A stretch of DNA of 64,000 bases, taken from contig NZ_JOGB01000002.1 of NCBI RefSeq assembly GCF_000719335.1, positions 178,693 to 242,692 on the forward strand. Direction: 5' to 3'. The DNA comes from Streptomyces sp. NRRL S-87 (GTDB lineage: Bacteria > Actinomycetota > Actinomycetes > Streptomycetales > Streptomycetaceae). The notes under the pieces were generated by a model, which was given only the letters and a program-made list of their open reading frames with translations, was not told the origin of the DNA and searched no databases. Each line of letters opens with the position of its first letter. Within the stretch, counting starts at the first letter, position 1. Position numbers and translations under genes: made by a program. Positions 1 through 9,979 of the stretch are shown here, in pieces.

Positions 1-239
1 GTGATGTCCGCGCCGGTCGCCTCGATCAGGTAGCCGGCGCTGCGGCTCATGGGCCCGCCGACGACGACGTCGCGCCAGGAATGGTCGAGGCGGTGGCCGA
101 GCTCTCCGAAGACCTCGACCTCGACGTCCCACCAGAAGCCCTCGGTGTCGACGAGCGTGCCGTCCATGTCCAGCAGCACCGCCTGCAGGGCCGAGCCGCC
201 GGCCGTACGGGCGGCCGACTGGGGAACCGTACTGGTCAT
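1..239 (-). CDS. HAD-superfamily hydrolase (partial, C-terminus outside window)
   Basis: Only the first 79 or so codons lie in the window; the gene runs off the left edge. It starts with MTSTVPQSAART and soon shows the HAD nucleophile motif DMDGTLVDTE, in which the first Asp forms the phospho-aspartate and the second acts as general acid. The sequence after it (FWWDVEVEVFGELGH) looks like the start of an alpha-helical cap, as in phosphoglycolate phosphatase or beta-phosphoglucomutase relatives. The substrate cannot be told from this fragment. It is co-directional with metH upstream, but a strong hairpin between them suggests separate transcription units. Confidence 0.85.
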   Translation of the reverse strand, partial: MTSTVPQSAARTAGGSALQAVLLDMDGTLVDTEGFWWDVEVEVFGELGHRLDHSWRDVVVGGPMSRSAGYLIEATGADI

Positions 240-393
240 GCGCACTCTCCTGGAGGGACGAGAAGGCCGGTCACCTCTTCCCGCGGACACGCATGTGTCC
301 TGGGGAACAGGCGACCGGCCTGTGTGGGACCGACAAGTGTACGTCGATCCGTCTCGAAATGCGCTGGAATTACCCCGCGGCCCGGCCCGAGGC

Positions 394-442
394 GGTGTCC
401 CGGCGGACCAGGGCCGCCCCGGGCCTGGTCCGCCGGGGCACC
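394..442 (-). terminator. Hairpin terminator of metH
   Basis: Arms 394-412 and 424-442 form a 19-bp stem with a single G-U-type mismatch around an 11-nt loop. The stem starts one base past the metH stop codon at 444-446. There is no long T-run, as is usual for Streptomyces terminators. Confidence 0.75.
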
Positions 443-443
443 C

Positions 444-3400
444 CTAGCGGGCGTTGAAGTACTTCGCCTCGGGGTGGTGGATCACGATCGCGTCCGTGGA
501 CTGCTCGGGGTGGAGCTGGAACTCCTCGGAGAGGTGGACCCCGATGCGCTCCGGCCGGAGCAGGTCGGCGATCTTGGCGCGGTCCTCGAGGTTGGGGCAG
601 GCCCCGTAGCCCAGGGAGAACCGGGCGCCCCGGTACTTCAGGTCGAACATGTCCTCGATGGCGCTCGGGTCCTCGCCGCCGAAGCCGAGCTCGGCGCGGA
701 CGCGGGCGTGCCAGTACTCGGCGAGGGCCTCGGCGAGCTGGACGGACAGGCCGTGCAGCTCGAGGTACTCGCGGTAGGAGTCGGAGGCGAACAGCTCGGC
801 GGTGGCCTCGCCGATCTTCGAGCCGACCGTGACGACCTGGAGGCCGACCACGTCGGTCTCCCCCGAGTCCTCCGGGCGGAAGAAGTCGGCCAGGCACAGG
901 CGGCGGCCGCGGCGCTGGCGCGGGAAGGTGAACCGGGTCCGCTCCGAGCCGTCCTCGTGGAGGATGATCAGGTCGTCGCCCTTGGAGACGCAGGGGAAGT
1001 AGCCGTAGACGACCGCCGCTTCGAGGAGGTTGTCGGTGTGCAGGCGGTCGAGCAGGCCGCGCAGGCGGGGCCGGCCCTCCGTCTCGGCCAGCTCCTCGTA
1101 GGTGGGTCCGCCGGTGCGGGCCTCCTTGAGCCCCCACTGGCCCTTGAAGAGGGCTCCCTCGTCGAGCCAGGAGGCGTAGTCCTTCAGCGGGATGCCCTTG
1201 ATCACGCGGGTGTCCCAGAAGGGCGGGGTGGGCACGGGGTTGTCCGTCGCCACGTCCGAGCGCACCGAGCCCTCGGGCTCCAGCACCTCCAGCACCGGGG
1301 TGTCGCGCTTGGCGACCCGGCGCTGCTTGAGCTCGGGCAGGGCGGCGCCCGGGACACCGCGCTTGACCGCGATCAGGGCGTCCATGAGGCGGAGGCCCTC
1401 GAAGGCGTCGCGGGCGTAGCGGACCTCGCCCTCGTAGATCTCGTGCAGGTCCTGCTCGACGTACGCACGGGTCAGCGCGGCGCCACCGAGGATGACGGGG
1501 TAGTCGGCGGCCAGCTTGCGCTGGTTGAGCTCCTCGAGGTTCTCCTTCATGATCACCGTCGACTTCACCAGCAGCCCGGACATGCCGATCACGTCGGCCC
1601 GGTGCTCCTCGGCCGCCTCGACGATCGCGGAGACGGGCTGCTTGATGCCCAGGTTGACCACGTTGTAGCCGTTGTTCGACAGGATGATGTCGACCAGGTT
1701 CTTGCCGATGTCGTGGACGTCGCCGCGGACCGTGGCCAGGACGATGGTGCCCTTGCCCTCGGCGTCGGACTTCTCCATGTGCGGCTCGAGGTAGGCGACG
1801 GCGGTCTTCATGACCTCGGCGGACTGCAGCACGAAGGGCAGCTGCATCTGACCGGATCCGAAGAGTTCGCCGACGACCTTCATGCCCTCCAGGAGGGTGT
1901 CGTTCACGATGTCCAGGGCCGGGCGCGTGGCCAGGGCCTCGTCGAGGTCGGCCTCGAGTCCGTTCTTCTCGCCGTCGACGATCCGTCGCTGCAGGCGCTC
2001 CTCCAGGGGCAGCGCGGCCAGTTCCTCGGCCTTGCCGGCCTTGAGGGACTTCGCCGTGGCGCCCTCGAACAGCTCCATCAGCTTCTGCAGCGGGTCGTAG
2101 CCCTCCGCGCGCCGGTCGTAGATCAGGTCCAGGGCGGTGGTGACCTGCTCCTCGTCGAACCGCGCGATCGGCAGGATCTTCGACGCGTGCACGATGGCCG
2201 AGTCCAGGCCCGCCTTGACGCACTCGTCCAGGAACACCGAGTTCAGCAGGATCCGCGCCGCCGGGTTCAGGCCGAAGGAGATGTTGGAGAGGCCGAGGGT
2301 GGTCTGGACGTCGGGGTGGCGGCGCTTGAGCTCGCGGATCGCCTCGATCGTGGCGATGCCGTCCCGGCGGGACTCCTCCTGACCGGTGCAGATCGTGAAG
2401 GTCAGGGTGTCGATCAGGATGTCCGACTCGTGGATGCCCCAGTTGCCGGTCAGGTCCTCGATCAGCCGCTCGGCGATGGCCACCTTGTGCTCGGCGGTAC
2501 GGGCCTGGCCCTGCTCGTCGATGGTCAGGGCGATCAGTGCCGCGCCGTGCTCCTGGGCGAGACGGGTGACCTGCGCGAAGCGGGAGTCGGGCCCGTCGCC
2601 GTCCTCGTAGTTGACGGAGTTGATGACCGCGCGGCCGCCGAGCTTCTCCAGGCCGGCGCGGATGACCGCGACCTCGGTGGAGTCCAGCACGATGGGGAGG
2701 GTGGAGGCGGTGGCGAAGCGGCCGGCGAGTTCGGCCATGTCGGTGACGCCGTCGCGGCCGACGTAGTCGACGCACAGGTCGAGCATGTGGGCGCCCTCGC
2801 GGATCTGGTCGCGGGCCATCTCCACGCAGTCGTCCCAGCGGGCCTCCAGCATCGCCTCGCGGAACTTCTTCGACCCGTTCGCGTTCGTCCGCTCGCCGAT
2901 CGCCATGTAGGAGGTGTCCTGGCGGAACGGCACGGTCTGGTAGAGGGAGGAGGCGCCCGGCTCGGGGCGCGGCTCGCGCACGGTGGGGGCCAGGCCCCGC
3001 ACGCGCTCCACGACCTGGCGCAGGTGCTCGGGGGTGGAGCCGCAGCAGCCGCCGACCAGCGACAGGCCGTACTCGCGGACGAACGTCTCCTGGGCGTCGG
3101 CCAGCTCGGCCGGGGTGAGCGGGTAGTGGGCGCCGTCGGAGGTCAGGACGGGCAGGCCGGCGTTGGGCATGCACGACAGCGGGATGCGCGCGTTGCGCGC
3201 GAGGTAGCGCAGGTGCTCGCTCATCTCCGCGGGGCCGGTCGCGCAGTTGAGCCCGATCATGTCGATGCCCAGCGGCTCCAGCGACGTCAGCGCCGCACCG
3301 ATCTCGGACCCCAGCAGCATGGTGCCGGTGGTCTCGACCGTGACGGAGCAGATGACCGGCACGTTCACGCCGAGGGCGTCGAGCGCGCGGCGGGCCGCGA

Positions 3401-3953
3401 TGACGGAGGCCTTGGTCTGGAGGAGGTCCTGGGTGGTCTCGATGAGCAGCGCGTCCGCACCGCCGGCGAGCAGGCCCTCGGCGTTGGCCTGGTAGGCGTC
3501 GCGGATCGTGCCGTACTCGATGTGGCCCAGCGTCGGCAGCTTCGTACCCGGACCGATCGAACCCAGCACCCAGCGCTGCCGGCCCGTGGAGGCGGTGAAC
3601 GCGTCCGCGGTCTCGCGGGCGATCCGGGCGCCCGCCTCCGAGAGCTCGTACACCCGCTCGGGGATGTCGTACTCGCCGAGGGCGGAGTGGTTGGCGCCGA
3701 AGGTGTTGGTCTCGACGGCGTCGACGCCGACGGCGAAGTAGGCCTCGTGGACCGAGCGGACGATGTCCGGACGGGTCAGGTTGAGGATCTCGTTGCAGCC
3801 TTCGAGGTTCTGGAAGTCCTCGAGGGTCGGGTCCTGCGCCTGGAGCATCGTTCCCATGGCGCCGTCGGCGACCACCACGCGGGTGGCCAGTGCGGCTCGG
3901 AGGGCATCCGCCCTGCTCTGGGTGGTGACGGGCGGGTTCGGCAACGAAGCCAT
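444..3953 (-). CDS. metH: Cobalamin-dependent methionine synthase
   Basis: 5-methyltetrahydrofolate:homocysteine methyltransferase (EC 2.1.1.13), which makes methionine in the cytoplasm and regenerates tetrahydrofolate. The 1169-residue length fits the family (about 1150-1250). Domains in order: an N-terminal homocysteine-binding barrel with zinc cysteines in GLNCATGP (about residue 238) and GGCCGST (about 305); a pterin-binding barrel (about 345-620); a cap and B12 domain with the DVHDIGKN motif (about residue 748), whose His replaces the lower axial cobalt ligand; and a C-terminal S-adenosylmethionine reactivation domain (about 880-1169) with RFSLGYGACP. The ATG start follows a GGGAG-type ribosome site. 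It is transcribed away from gylR. No cobalamin riboswitch is evident upstream. Confidence 0.97.
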   Translation of the reverse strand: MASLPNPPVTTQSRADALRAALATRVVVADGAMGTMLQAQDPTLEDFQNLEGCNEILNLTRPDIVRSVHEAYFAVGVDAVETNTFGANHSALGEYDIPERVYELSEAGARIARETADAFTASTGRQRWVLGSIGPGTKLPTLGHIEYGTIRDAYQANAEGLLAGGADALLIETTQDLLQTKASVIAARRALDALGVNVPVICSVTVETTGTMLLGSEIGAALTSLEPLGIDMIGLNCATGPAEMSEHLRYLARNARIPLSCMPNAGLPVLTSDGAHYPLTPAELADAQETFVREYGLSLVGGCCGSTPEHLRQVVERVRGLAPTVREPRPEPGASSLYQTVPFRQDTSYMAIGERTNANGSKKFREAMLEARWDDCVEMARDQIREGAHMLDLCVDYVGRDGVTDMAELAGRFATASTLPIVLDSTEVAVIRAGLEKLGGRAVINSVNYEDGDGPDSRFAQVTRLAQEHGAALIALTIDEQGQARTAEHKVAIAERLIEDLTGNWGIHESDILIDTLTFTICTGQEESRRDGIATIEAIRELKRRHPDVQTTLGLSNISFGLNPAARILLNSVFLDECVKAGLDSAIVHASKILPIARFDEEQVTTALDLIYDRRAEGYDPLQKLMELFEGATAKSLKAGKAEELAALPLEERLQRRIVDGEKNGLEADLDEALATRPALDIVNDTLLEGMKVVGELFGSGQMQLPFVLQSAEVMKTAVAYLEPHMEKSDAEGKGTIVLATVRGDVHDIGKNLVDIILSNNGYNVVNLGIKQPVSAIVEAAEEHRADVIGMSGLLVKSTVIMKENLEELNQRKLAADYPVILGGAALTRAYVEQDLHEIYEGEVRYARDAFEGLRLMDALIAVKRGVPGAALPELKQRRVAKRDTPVLEVLEPEGSVRSDVATDNPVPTPPFWDTRVIKGIPLKDYASWLDEGALFKGQWGLKEARTGGPTYEELAETEGRPRLRGLLDRLHTDNLLEAAVVYGYFPCVSKGDDLIILHEDGSERTRFTFPRQRRGRRLCLADFFRPEDSGETDVVGLQVVTVGSKIGEATAELFASDSYREYLELHGLSVQLAEALAEYWHARVRAELGFGGEDPSAIEDMFDLKYRGARFSLGYGACPNLEDRAKIADLLRPERIGVHLSEEFQLHPEQSTDAIVIHHPEAKYFNAR

Positions 3954-4152
3954 GGTTGTGCTCCCTGTGTGCGACGGCTGTCGGCTTTACACCCTTCTGA
4001 CAAGGGCGTACGCGGTCAGCGTAGCGGTGCGGACGCCGCCCCGGTGGGGGCGTCCCACAGGTCGGACGGCATGCTGTGCGCGGGGGTGGCTTGTTCGGCG
4101 CGGTGTTGACAGACTTTCCGAGAAGCACACCAGGTCGGCATCGACCGATAGT

Positions 4153-4169
4153 GTTCGTCATTGTCGAAC
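4153..4169. promoter_or_regulatory. Candidate GylR operator upstream of gylR
   Basis: A 17-bp inverted repeat (GTTCGTCATTGTCGAAC) lies 32 nt before the gylR start. Its right half, CATTGTCGAAC, recurs exactly at 5218-5228 in front of glpF. IclR-family proteins bind palindromes of this size, and GylR of S. coelicolor is known to repress both its own gene and the glycerol operon. Assignment to GylR is inference. Confidence 0.6.
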
Positions 4170-4200
4170 CAACGTTGTAGAAGGCTTCAGGAGGCCGACG

Positions 4201-4968
4201 ATGGCACGGAACATCCAGTCGCTCGAAAGAGCCGCTGCGATGCTGCGACTGCTGGCGGGGGGCGAGCGGCGGCTCGGACTGTCCGACGTCGCGTCCGCGC
4301 TGGGTCTGGCCAAGGGGACGGCGCACGGGATCCTGCGGACCCTCCAGGCGGAGGGCTTCGTGGAGCAGGATCCGGCCTCGGGGCGCTACCAGCTGGGCGC
4401 GGAGCTGCTGCGGCTGGGCAACAGCTATCTCGACGTGCACGAGCTGCGGGCGCGGGCGCTGGTCTGGACGGACGACCTGGCCCGGTCCAGCGGGGAGAGC
4501 GTGTACGTGGGGGTGCTGCACCAGCAGGGCGTGCTGATCATGCACCACGTGTTCCGGCCCGACGACAGCCGCCAGGTGCTGGAGGTGGGGGCCATGCAGC
4601 CGCTGCACTCCACGGCACTGGGCAAGGTGCTGTCGGCGTACGACCCGGTGGCGCACAGCGAGGTGGTGGAGGGCACCCGGGAGGCCTTCACCCCGCGGAC
4701 CGTCACGGAGCTCACGGGCTTCGAGGAGGTGCTCGACCTGACCCGGGCGCGGGGCTGGGCCTCGGACGTCGAGGAGACCTGGGAGGGCATCGCCTCGGTG
4801 GCGGCGCCGATCCACGACCGGCGGCGGATGCCGGTGGGCGCGGTGGCCGTCGCGGGGGCCGTGGAGCGGGTCTGCGCGGCCCCCGGCGAGCTGCGGCCCG
4901 ATCTGGTCGCGGCGGTGCGCGACTGCGCCCGCGCGGTCTCGCGCGACCTGGGCGCGGGGCGCTTCTAG
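4201..4968 (+). CDS. gylR: IclR-family repressor of the glycerol operon
   Basis: 255-residue IclR-type transcription factor. The N-terminal winged helix (about residues 5-65) contains the recognition-helix region LSDVASALGLAKGTAHGILRTL. The C-terminal effector domain (about 80-250) carries the family signature around LHSTALGKVLSAY. In Streptomyces, GylR represses glycerol catabolic genes until glycerol or glycerol-3-phosphate is present. The ATG at 4201 was chosen because AGGAGG precedes it by 5 nt and the protein then begins directly with the conserved IQSLERAAAMLRLL helix; longer in-frame starts overlap the divergent metH promoter. It is followed by a hairpin terminator and then the glp operon it is expected to control. 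Confidence 0.95.
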   Translation: MARNIQSLERAAAMLRLLAGGERRLGLSDVASALGLAKGTAHGILRTLQAEGFVEQDPASGRYQLGAELLRLGNSYLDVHELRARALVWTDDLARSSGESVYVGVLHQQGVLIMHHVFRPDDSRQVLEVGAMQPLHSTALGKVLSAYDPVAHSEVVEGTREAFTPRTVTELTGFEEVLDLTRARGWASDVEETWEGIASVAAPIHDRRRMPVGAVAVAGAVERVCAAPGELRPDLVAAVRDCARAVSRDLGAGRF

Positions 4969-5069
4969 CGGGGCCGCTCGGAGCGGCCCCCGGAGCCGCG
5001 TGAGGCCACGGGGAGCGCCGGGGACACCCCGGGGACATCCCGGGGGCATCCCGGGCAGAGGGGTCACGG

Positions 5070-5097
5070 AGGGCCGGTGCCGACGGGCACCGGCCCT
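5070..5097 (+). terminator. Terminator after gylR
   Basis: Perfect 12-bp stem (5070-5081 with 5086-5097) closed by a GACG loop and followed by TT. It lies about 100 nt past the gylR stop and separates gylR from the glpF promoter. Confidence 0.75.
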
Positions 5098-5217
5098 TCG
5101 GCGTGCCCGGACATGCCGGATTCGGCGGCTGGTACCCCGCGGTAACGATCCGGCTTTTGCGCGGGACGACTCTTGACGCGCTGTTCACACGGCGGAAAAC
5201 TGCCGTGCATCGGTCGG

Positions 5218-5253
5218 CATTGTCGAACACCTGACGGCAATACGCGCTAGGGT
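5218..5253 (+). promoter_or_regulatory. Candidate glpFKD promoter and GylR site
   Basis: CATTGTCGAAC (5218-5228) is an exact copy of the half-site in front of gylR and is followed 19 nt later by the -10-like TAGGGT (5248-5253). A repressor bound here would cover the -35 region. No good TTGAC -35 is present at the right distance, so the exact start point is uncertain. Confidence 0.45.
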
Positions 5254-5356
5254 GTGACAGTGCCAGGGCCGAATCTGCACTCACCGAGTGCGCGGATGAC
5301 CGGAAAGGGACTCCGGCTTCCACTCACCCCCTGGACGTAGGACAAAGGAGTCGCGG

Positions 5357-6112
5357 GTGACCACCTCCGACATCTTCATCGGCGAGACCATCGGTACCGC
5401 CCTGCTCACCCTGCTCGGCGGTGGCGTCTGCGCCGCCCTGACGCTGAAGAGCTCCAAGGCGCGCGGCGCGGGCTGGCTCGCCATCACCTTCGGCTGGGGC
5501 TTCGCGGTGCTGATCGCCGCGTACGTCTCGGCCCCGCTCTCCGGCGCGCACCTGAACCCGGCGGTCACCGTCGGCATCGCCGTCAAGACCGGCGACTGGA
5601 GCAACACCGGCGTCTACCTGGCCGGCCAGCTGCTCGGCGCCATGATCGGCGCGGCCCTCATGTGGATCACGTACTACGGCCAGTTCCGGGCCCACCTGAC
5701 CGACCCCGAGCTCACGGTCGACGCGGGCGCCCCGGCCGGCCCGGTGCTCGGCATCTTCTCCACGGGTCCCGAGATCCGGAACGTCTGGCAGAACCTGGTC
5801 ACCGAGATCATCGGCACGGCCGTCCTCGTCCTCGCGATCCTCACCCAGGGCCTGCAGGACGGCGGCAAGGGCCTGGGCGTGATCGGCGTCCTGATCACCT
5901 CGTTCGTGGTCGTCGGCATCGGCCTCTCGCTGGGCGGCCCGACGGGTTACGCCATCAACCCGGTCCGCGACCTCGGCCCCCGCATCGTCCACGCCCTCCT
6001 GCCGCTGCCCAACAAGGGCGGCTCGGACTGGGGCTACTCCTGGATCCCGGTGGTCGGCCCGCTCGTCGGTGCCGCCGTCGCCGGTGGTCTTTACAACGTC
6101 GCGTTCGCCTGA
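5357..6112 (+). CDS. glpF: Glycerol facilitator (aquaglyceroporin)
   Basis: 251-residue MIP-family channel for passive glycerol entry across the cytoplasmic membrane. Six membrane segments are visible, with the first half-helix motif HLNPAVT (about residue 62) and the second in [12 protein letters not shown] (about 202). The second box is NPV where the textbook motif is NPA; the following Arg-Asp, which lines the selectivity filter, is kept. The GTG start follows AAAGGAG by 6 nt. It is the first gene of the glycerol operon, 70 nt before glpK, and is probably induced by glycerol through GylR. Confidence 0.96.
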   Translation: MTTSDIFIGETIGTALLTLLGGGVCAALTLKSSKARGAGWLAITFGWGFAVLIAAYVSAPLSGAHLNPAVTVGIAVKTGDWSNTGVYLAGQLLGAMIGAALMWITYYGQFRAHLTDPELTVDAGAPAGPVLGIFSTGPEIRNVWQNLVTEIIGTAVLVLAILTQGLQDGGKGLGVIGVLITSFVVVGIGLSLGGPTGYAINPVRDLGPRIVHALLPLPNKGGSDWGYSWIPVVGPLVGAAVAGGLYNVAFA

Positions 6113-6182
6113 TTCGTCTGAACAGCACCCGCTCAACGAACCACTTTCGCTTCCCTCTCACGACCCCCAGGAGCAGAAGACC

Positions 6183-7712
<1,530 letters not shown>

Positions 7713-7765
7713 GCCCCGTGCTCGGACGTTGACGTCGACCGCTGAGAGCTGACGAGGAGTCAAAC

Positions 7766-9373
7766 ATGAGCAGCCTGCAGAGCGTTCCCGCCCTCGGGGC
7801 GCACCCGACCGCCGGTTCGAACCCGAGCCGCGCCGAGACCCGTGAGCAGCTGGCGAAGGCCACGTACGACCTACTGGTCATCGGCGGCGGCATCCTGGGC
7901 ACCTCGGTGGCCTGGCACGCCGCGCAGTCGGGTCTGCGGGTCGCCATGGTGGACGCCGGCGACTTCGCCGGCGCCACCTCCTCCGCCTCCTCCAAGCTCG
8001 TCCACGGCGGTCTGCGCTACCTGCAGACCGGTGCGGTCAAGCTGGTCGCGGAGAACCACCACGAGCGGCGGGTGCTGGCCAAGGACGTGGCCCCGCACCT
8101 GGTCAACCCGCTCACCTTCTACCTGCCGGTCTACAAGGGCGGTCCGGTGGGTGCGGCCAAGCTGGGCGCGGGCGTCTTCGCCTACTCCGCCCTCTCGGCC
8201 TTCGGTGACGGCATGGGCAAGGTCATATCGCCGGCCCGTGCCGTCGCCGACAACCCCGGCCTGAAGACGGACAACCTCAAGGCCGTCGCGGTCTACTACG
8301 ACCACCAGATGAACGACTCCCGCGTCGCGGTCATGACGGTCCGGGCGGCCGTGGAGTCCGGTGCGGTGGTCCTCAACCACGCCGAGGTCACCGGCCTGCG
8401 CAAGACCGGCGGCCGGGTCTCGGGCGCCGAGCTCAGGGACCGCCTGGACGGCACCGAGTTCGGCGTCGACGCCCGTGTGGTGCTCAACGCCACCGGCCCG
8501 TGGGTGGACCACCTGCGGCGCATGGAGGACAAGCACTCCCTGCCGTCCATCCGGCTGTCCAAGGGCGCGCACATCGTCATGAAGCGCAAGTCGCCCTGGA
8601 AGGCCGCCATGGCCACCCCGATCGACAAGTACCGCATCACCTTCGCCCTCCCGTGGGAGGACCAGCTGCTGCTCGGTACGACCGACGAGGTGTACGAGGG
8701 CGACCCGGCGGACGTGCGCGCCACCGAGAAGGACATCCAGCAGATCCTGGACGAGGCCGCGTTCTCGGTGAAGGACGCCGACCTCGACCGCTCCCTGATG
8801 ACCTACGCCTTCGCAGGCCTGCGGGTGCTGCCCGGCGGCCCCGGCGGGGTCGAGAAGGCCAAGCGCGAGACCGTGGTGACCGAGGGTGCGGGCGGCATGC
8901 TGTCCGTGGCCGGCGGCAAGTGGACCACGTACCGCCACATCGGCCGGGTGGTCATGGACAAGCTCGCGAAGCTGCCCGGCGGGCCGCTCACCGACGACAT
9001 GGAGCCGGTGAAGTCCCTGGTGCGCCGGGTGCCGCTGCCCGGTGTGGCGAACCCGAACGCGGTCGCGCACCGCCTGCTGGTGGACCGCGAGCCGGGCATG
9101 CGGATGGACCCGCTGACCGCCAAGCACCTGGCCACCCACTACGGCTCGCTGGCCTTCGACATCGCCCGCATGGTCAACGAGAACCCCGACCTGGGCGAGC
9201 GGATCCACGAGGACGGGCCGGAGATCTGGGCGCAGGTCGCCTACGCCCGCGACTTCGAGTGGGCCGAGACGGCGGACGACGTGCTGCGCCGCCGCACGAC
9301 GGTGACGATCCGCGGCCTGGACGACGACGCCGTGCGCGGTCGCGTCGAGGAGATGCTCCGCCACAAGGCGTGA
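7766..9373 (+). CDS. glpD: Aerobic glycerol-3-phosphate dehydrogenase
   Basis: 535-residue FAD enzyme (EC 1.1.5.3) oxidising glycerol-3-phosphate to dihydroxyacetone phosphate and passing electrons to the quinone pool at the inner face of the membrane. The FAD Rossmann motif VIGGGILGTSVAWHAAQ is at about residues 34-50, followed by the family block ATSSASSKLVHGGLRYL. The C-terminal cap domain (about 390-535) contains the helical region seen in GlpD. The gene starts 53 nt after glpK behind GACGAGGAG and ends the operon before a strong terminator. Confidence 0.96.
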   Translation: MSSLQSVPALGAHPTAGSNPSRAETREQLAKATYDLLVIGGGILGTSVAWHAAQSGLRVAMVDAGDFAGATSSASSKLVHGGLRYLQTGAVKLVAENHHERRVLAKDVAPHLVNPLTFYLPVYKGGPVGAAKLGAGVFAYSALSAFGDGMGKVISPARAVADNPGLKTDNLKAVAVYYDHQMNDSRVAVMTVRAAVESGAVVLNHAEVTGLRKTGGRVSGAELRDRLDGTEFGVDARVVLNATGPWVDHLRRMEDKHSLPSIRLSKGAHIVMKRKSPWKAAMATPIDKYRITFALPWEDQLLLGTTDEVYEGDPADVRATEKDIQQILDEAAFSVKDADLDRSLMTYAFAGLRVLPGGPGGVEKAKRETVVTEGAGGMLSVAGGKWTTYRHIGRVVMDKLAKLPGGPLTDDMEPVKSLVRRVPLPGVANPNAVAHRLLVDREPGMRMDPLTAKHLATHYGSLAFDIARMVNENPDLGERIHEDGPEIWAQVAYARDFEWAETADDVLRRRTTVTIRGLDDDAVRGRVEEMLRHKA

Positions 9374-9384
9374 TCGCGTGAGGG

Positions 9385-9417
9385 AGGGGCGGTTCCCGGA
9401 CGGGAACCGCCCCTTTC
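9385..9417 (+). terminator. Terminator of the glycerol operon
   Basis: Perfect 13-bp stem, AGGGGCGGTTCCC paired with its complement at 9402-9414, with a GGAC loop followed by TT. It begins 12 nt after the glpD stop. Confidence 0.85.
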
Positions 9418-9488
9418 GCGTTGATTCCGGGGATGGGATCATTCGTACGGAAGGATGAGCCAGGGGGGCACCGAAGGGGGCGGCCGTC

Positions 9489-9938
9489 ATGCCCGCCATC
9501 AAGGAAAGCGTGGAGATCTCCCGCACTCCCGAAGAGGTCTTCTCCTACCTCACCGAGCTCTCCCACCTGCCCGAGTGGCAGGCCAGCGCGGTCGCCGTAC
9601 GACCGCCGTCCGGTCCGCTCTCCGTCGGCGAGCGGATCGAGATCAGGCGCCGCATCGGCAGGCGCGAGATCGACACGACCATGGAGGTCACGGAGCTGGA
9701 CCCGCCGCGCAGTTGGCACCTGCACGGGATCGAGGGGCCGGTGCGGGCCGACGTGCAGGGCACCGTCGAGCCCGTCGGCGACGGCACCCGCTCCCTCGTC
9801 ACCCTCGACATCGACTTCCACGGGCACGGGCTCGGCAAGGTCCTCCTGCCGTTCGTCGTGATGCCCTCCGCGCGCAAGGAGGTCCCCGAGAGCGAGCGGG
9901 TGTTGAAGGGTCTGCTCGAGCAGGGGTCCAAGCCGTAG
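9489..9938 (+). CDS. SRPBCC-family (polyketide cyclase/START-like) protein
   Basis: 149 residues. The opening strand-helix, VEISRTPEEVFSYLTELSHLPEW (about 7-29), is the classic start of the helix-grip SRPBCC fold, and alternating strands with a long C-terminal helix ending GLLEQG complete it. Such proteins bind hydrophobic ligands in a deep cavity, and no catalytic residue is diagnostic. The start at 9489 is preceded by GGGGGCGG. It is separated from glpD by a terminator and is 41 nt upstream of the PAC2 gene. The ligand is unknown. Confidence 0.85.
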   Translation: MPAIKESVEISRTPEEVFSYLTELSHLPEWQASAVAVRPPSGPLSVGERIEIRRRIGRREIDTTMEVTELDPPRSWHLHGIEGPVRADVQGTVEPVGDGTRSLVTLDIDFHGHGLGKVLLPFVVMPSARKEVPESERVLKGLLEQGSKP

Positions 9939-9979
9939 GCTGAGCCGGGTACACAAGAGAACTTCGGAAGGAGACCTGG

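Larger units (their letters stand above)
4969..5356. other. gylR-glpF intergenic region
   Basis: 388 nt without a gene. It holds three short GC-rich repeats of the CCCGGGGACA type (about 5018-5056), the gylR terminator (5070-5097), the second copy of the putative GylR half-site (5218-5228), a -10-like TAGGGT at 5248-5253, and an about 100-nt leader before the glpF GTG. No credible small ORF or tRNA was seen. Confidence 0.6.

Noticed and set aside
81..4109. Very long open frames opposite metH (and 370-5067 on the minus strand)
   Set aside because: They are artefacts of high GC: the translations are Arg/Gly/Ala/Val-rich without motifs, and the same DNA encodes a complete MetH with all cofactor-binding motifs.
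3954..4200. Cobalamin or SAM riboswitch upstream of metH
   Set aside because: No B12-box or SAM-aptamer consensus could be recognised in the 247-nt gap; only the gylR promoter/operator is evident.
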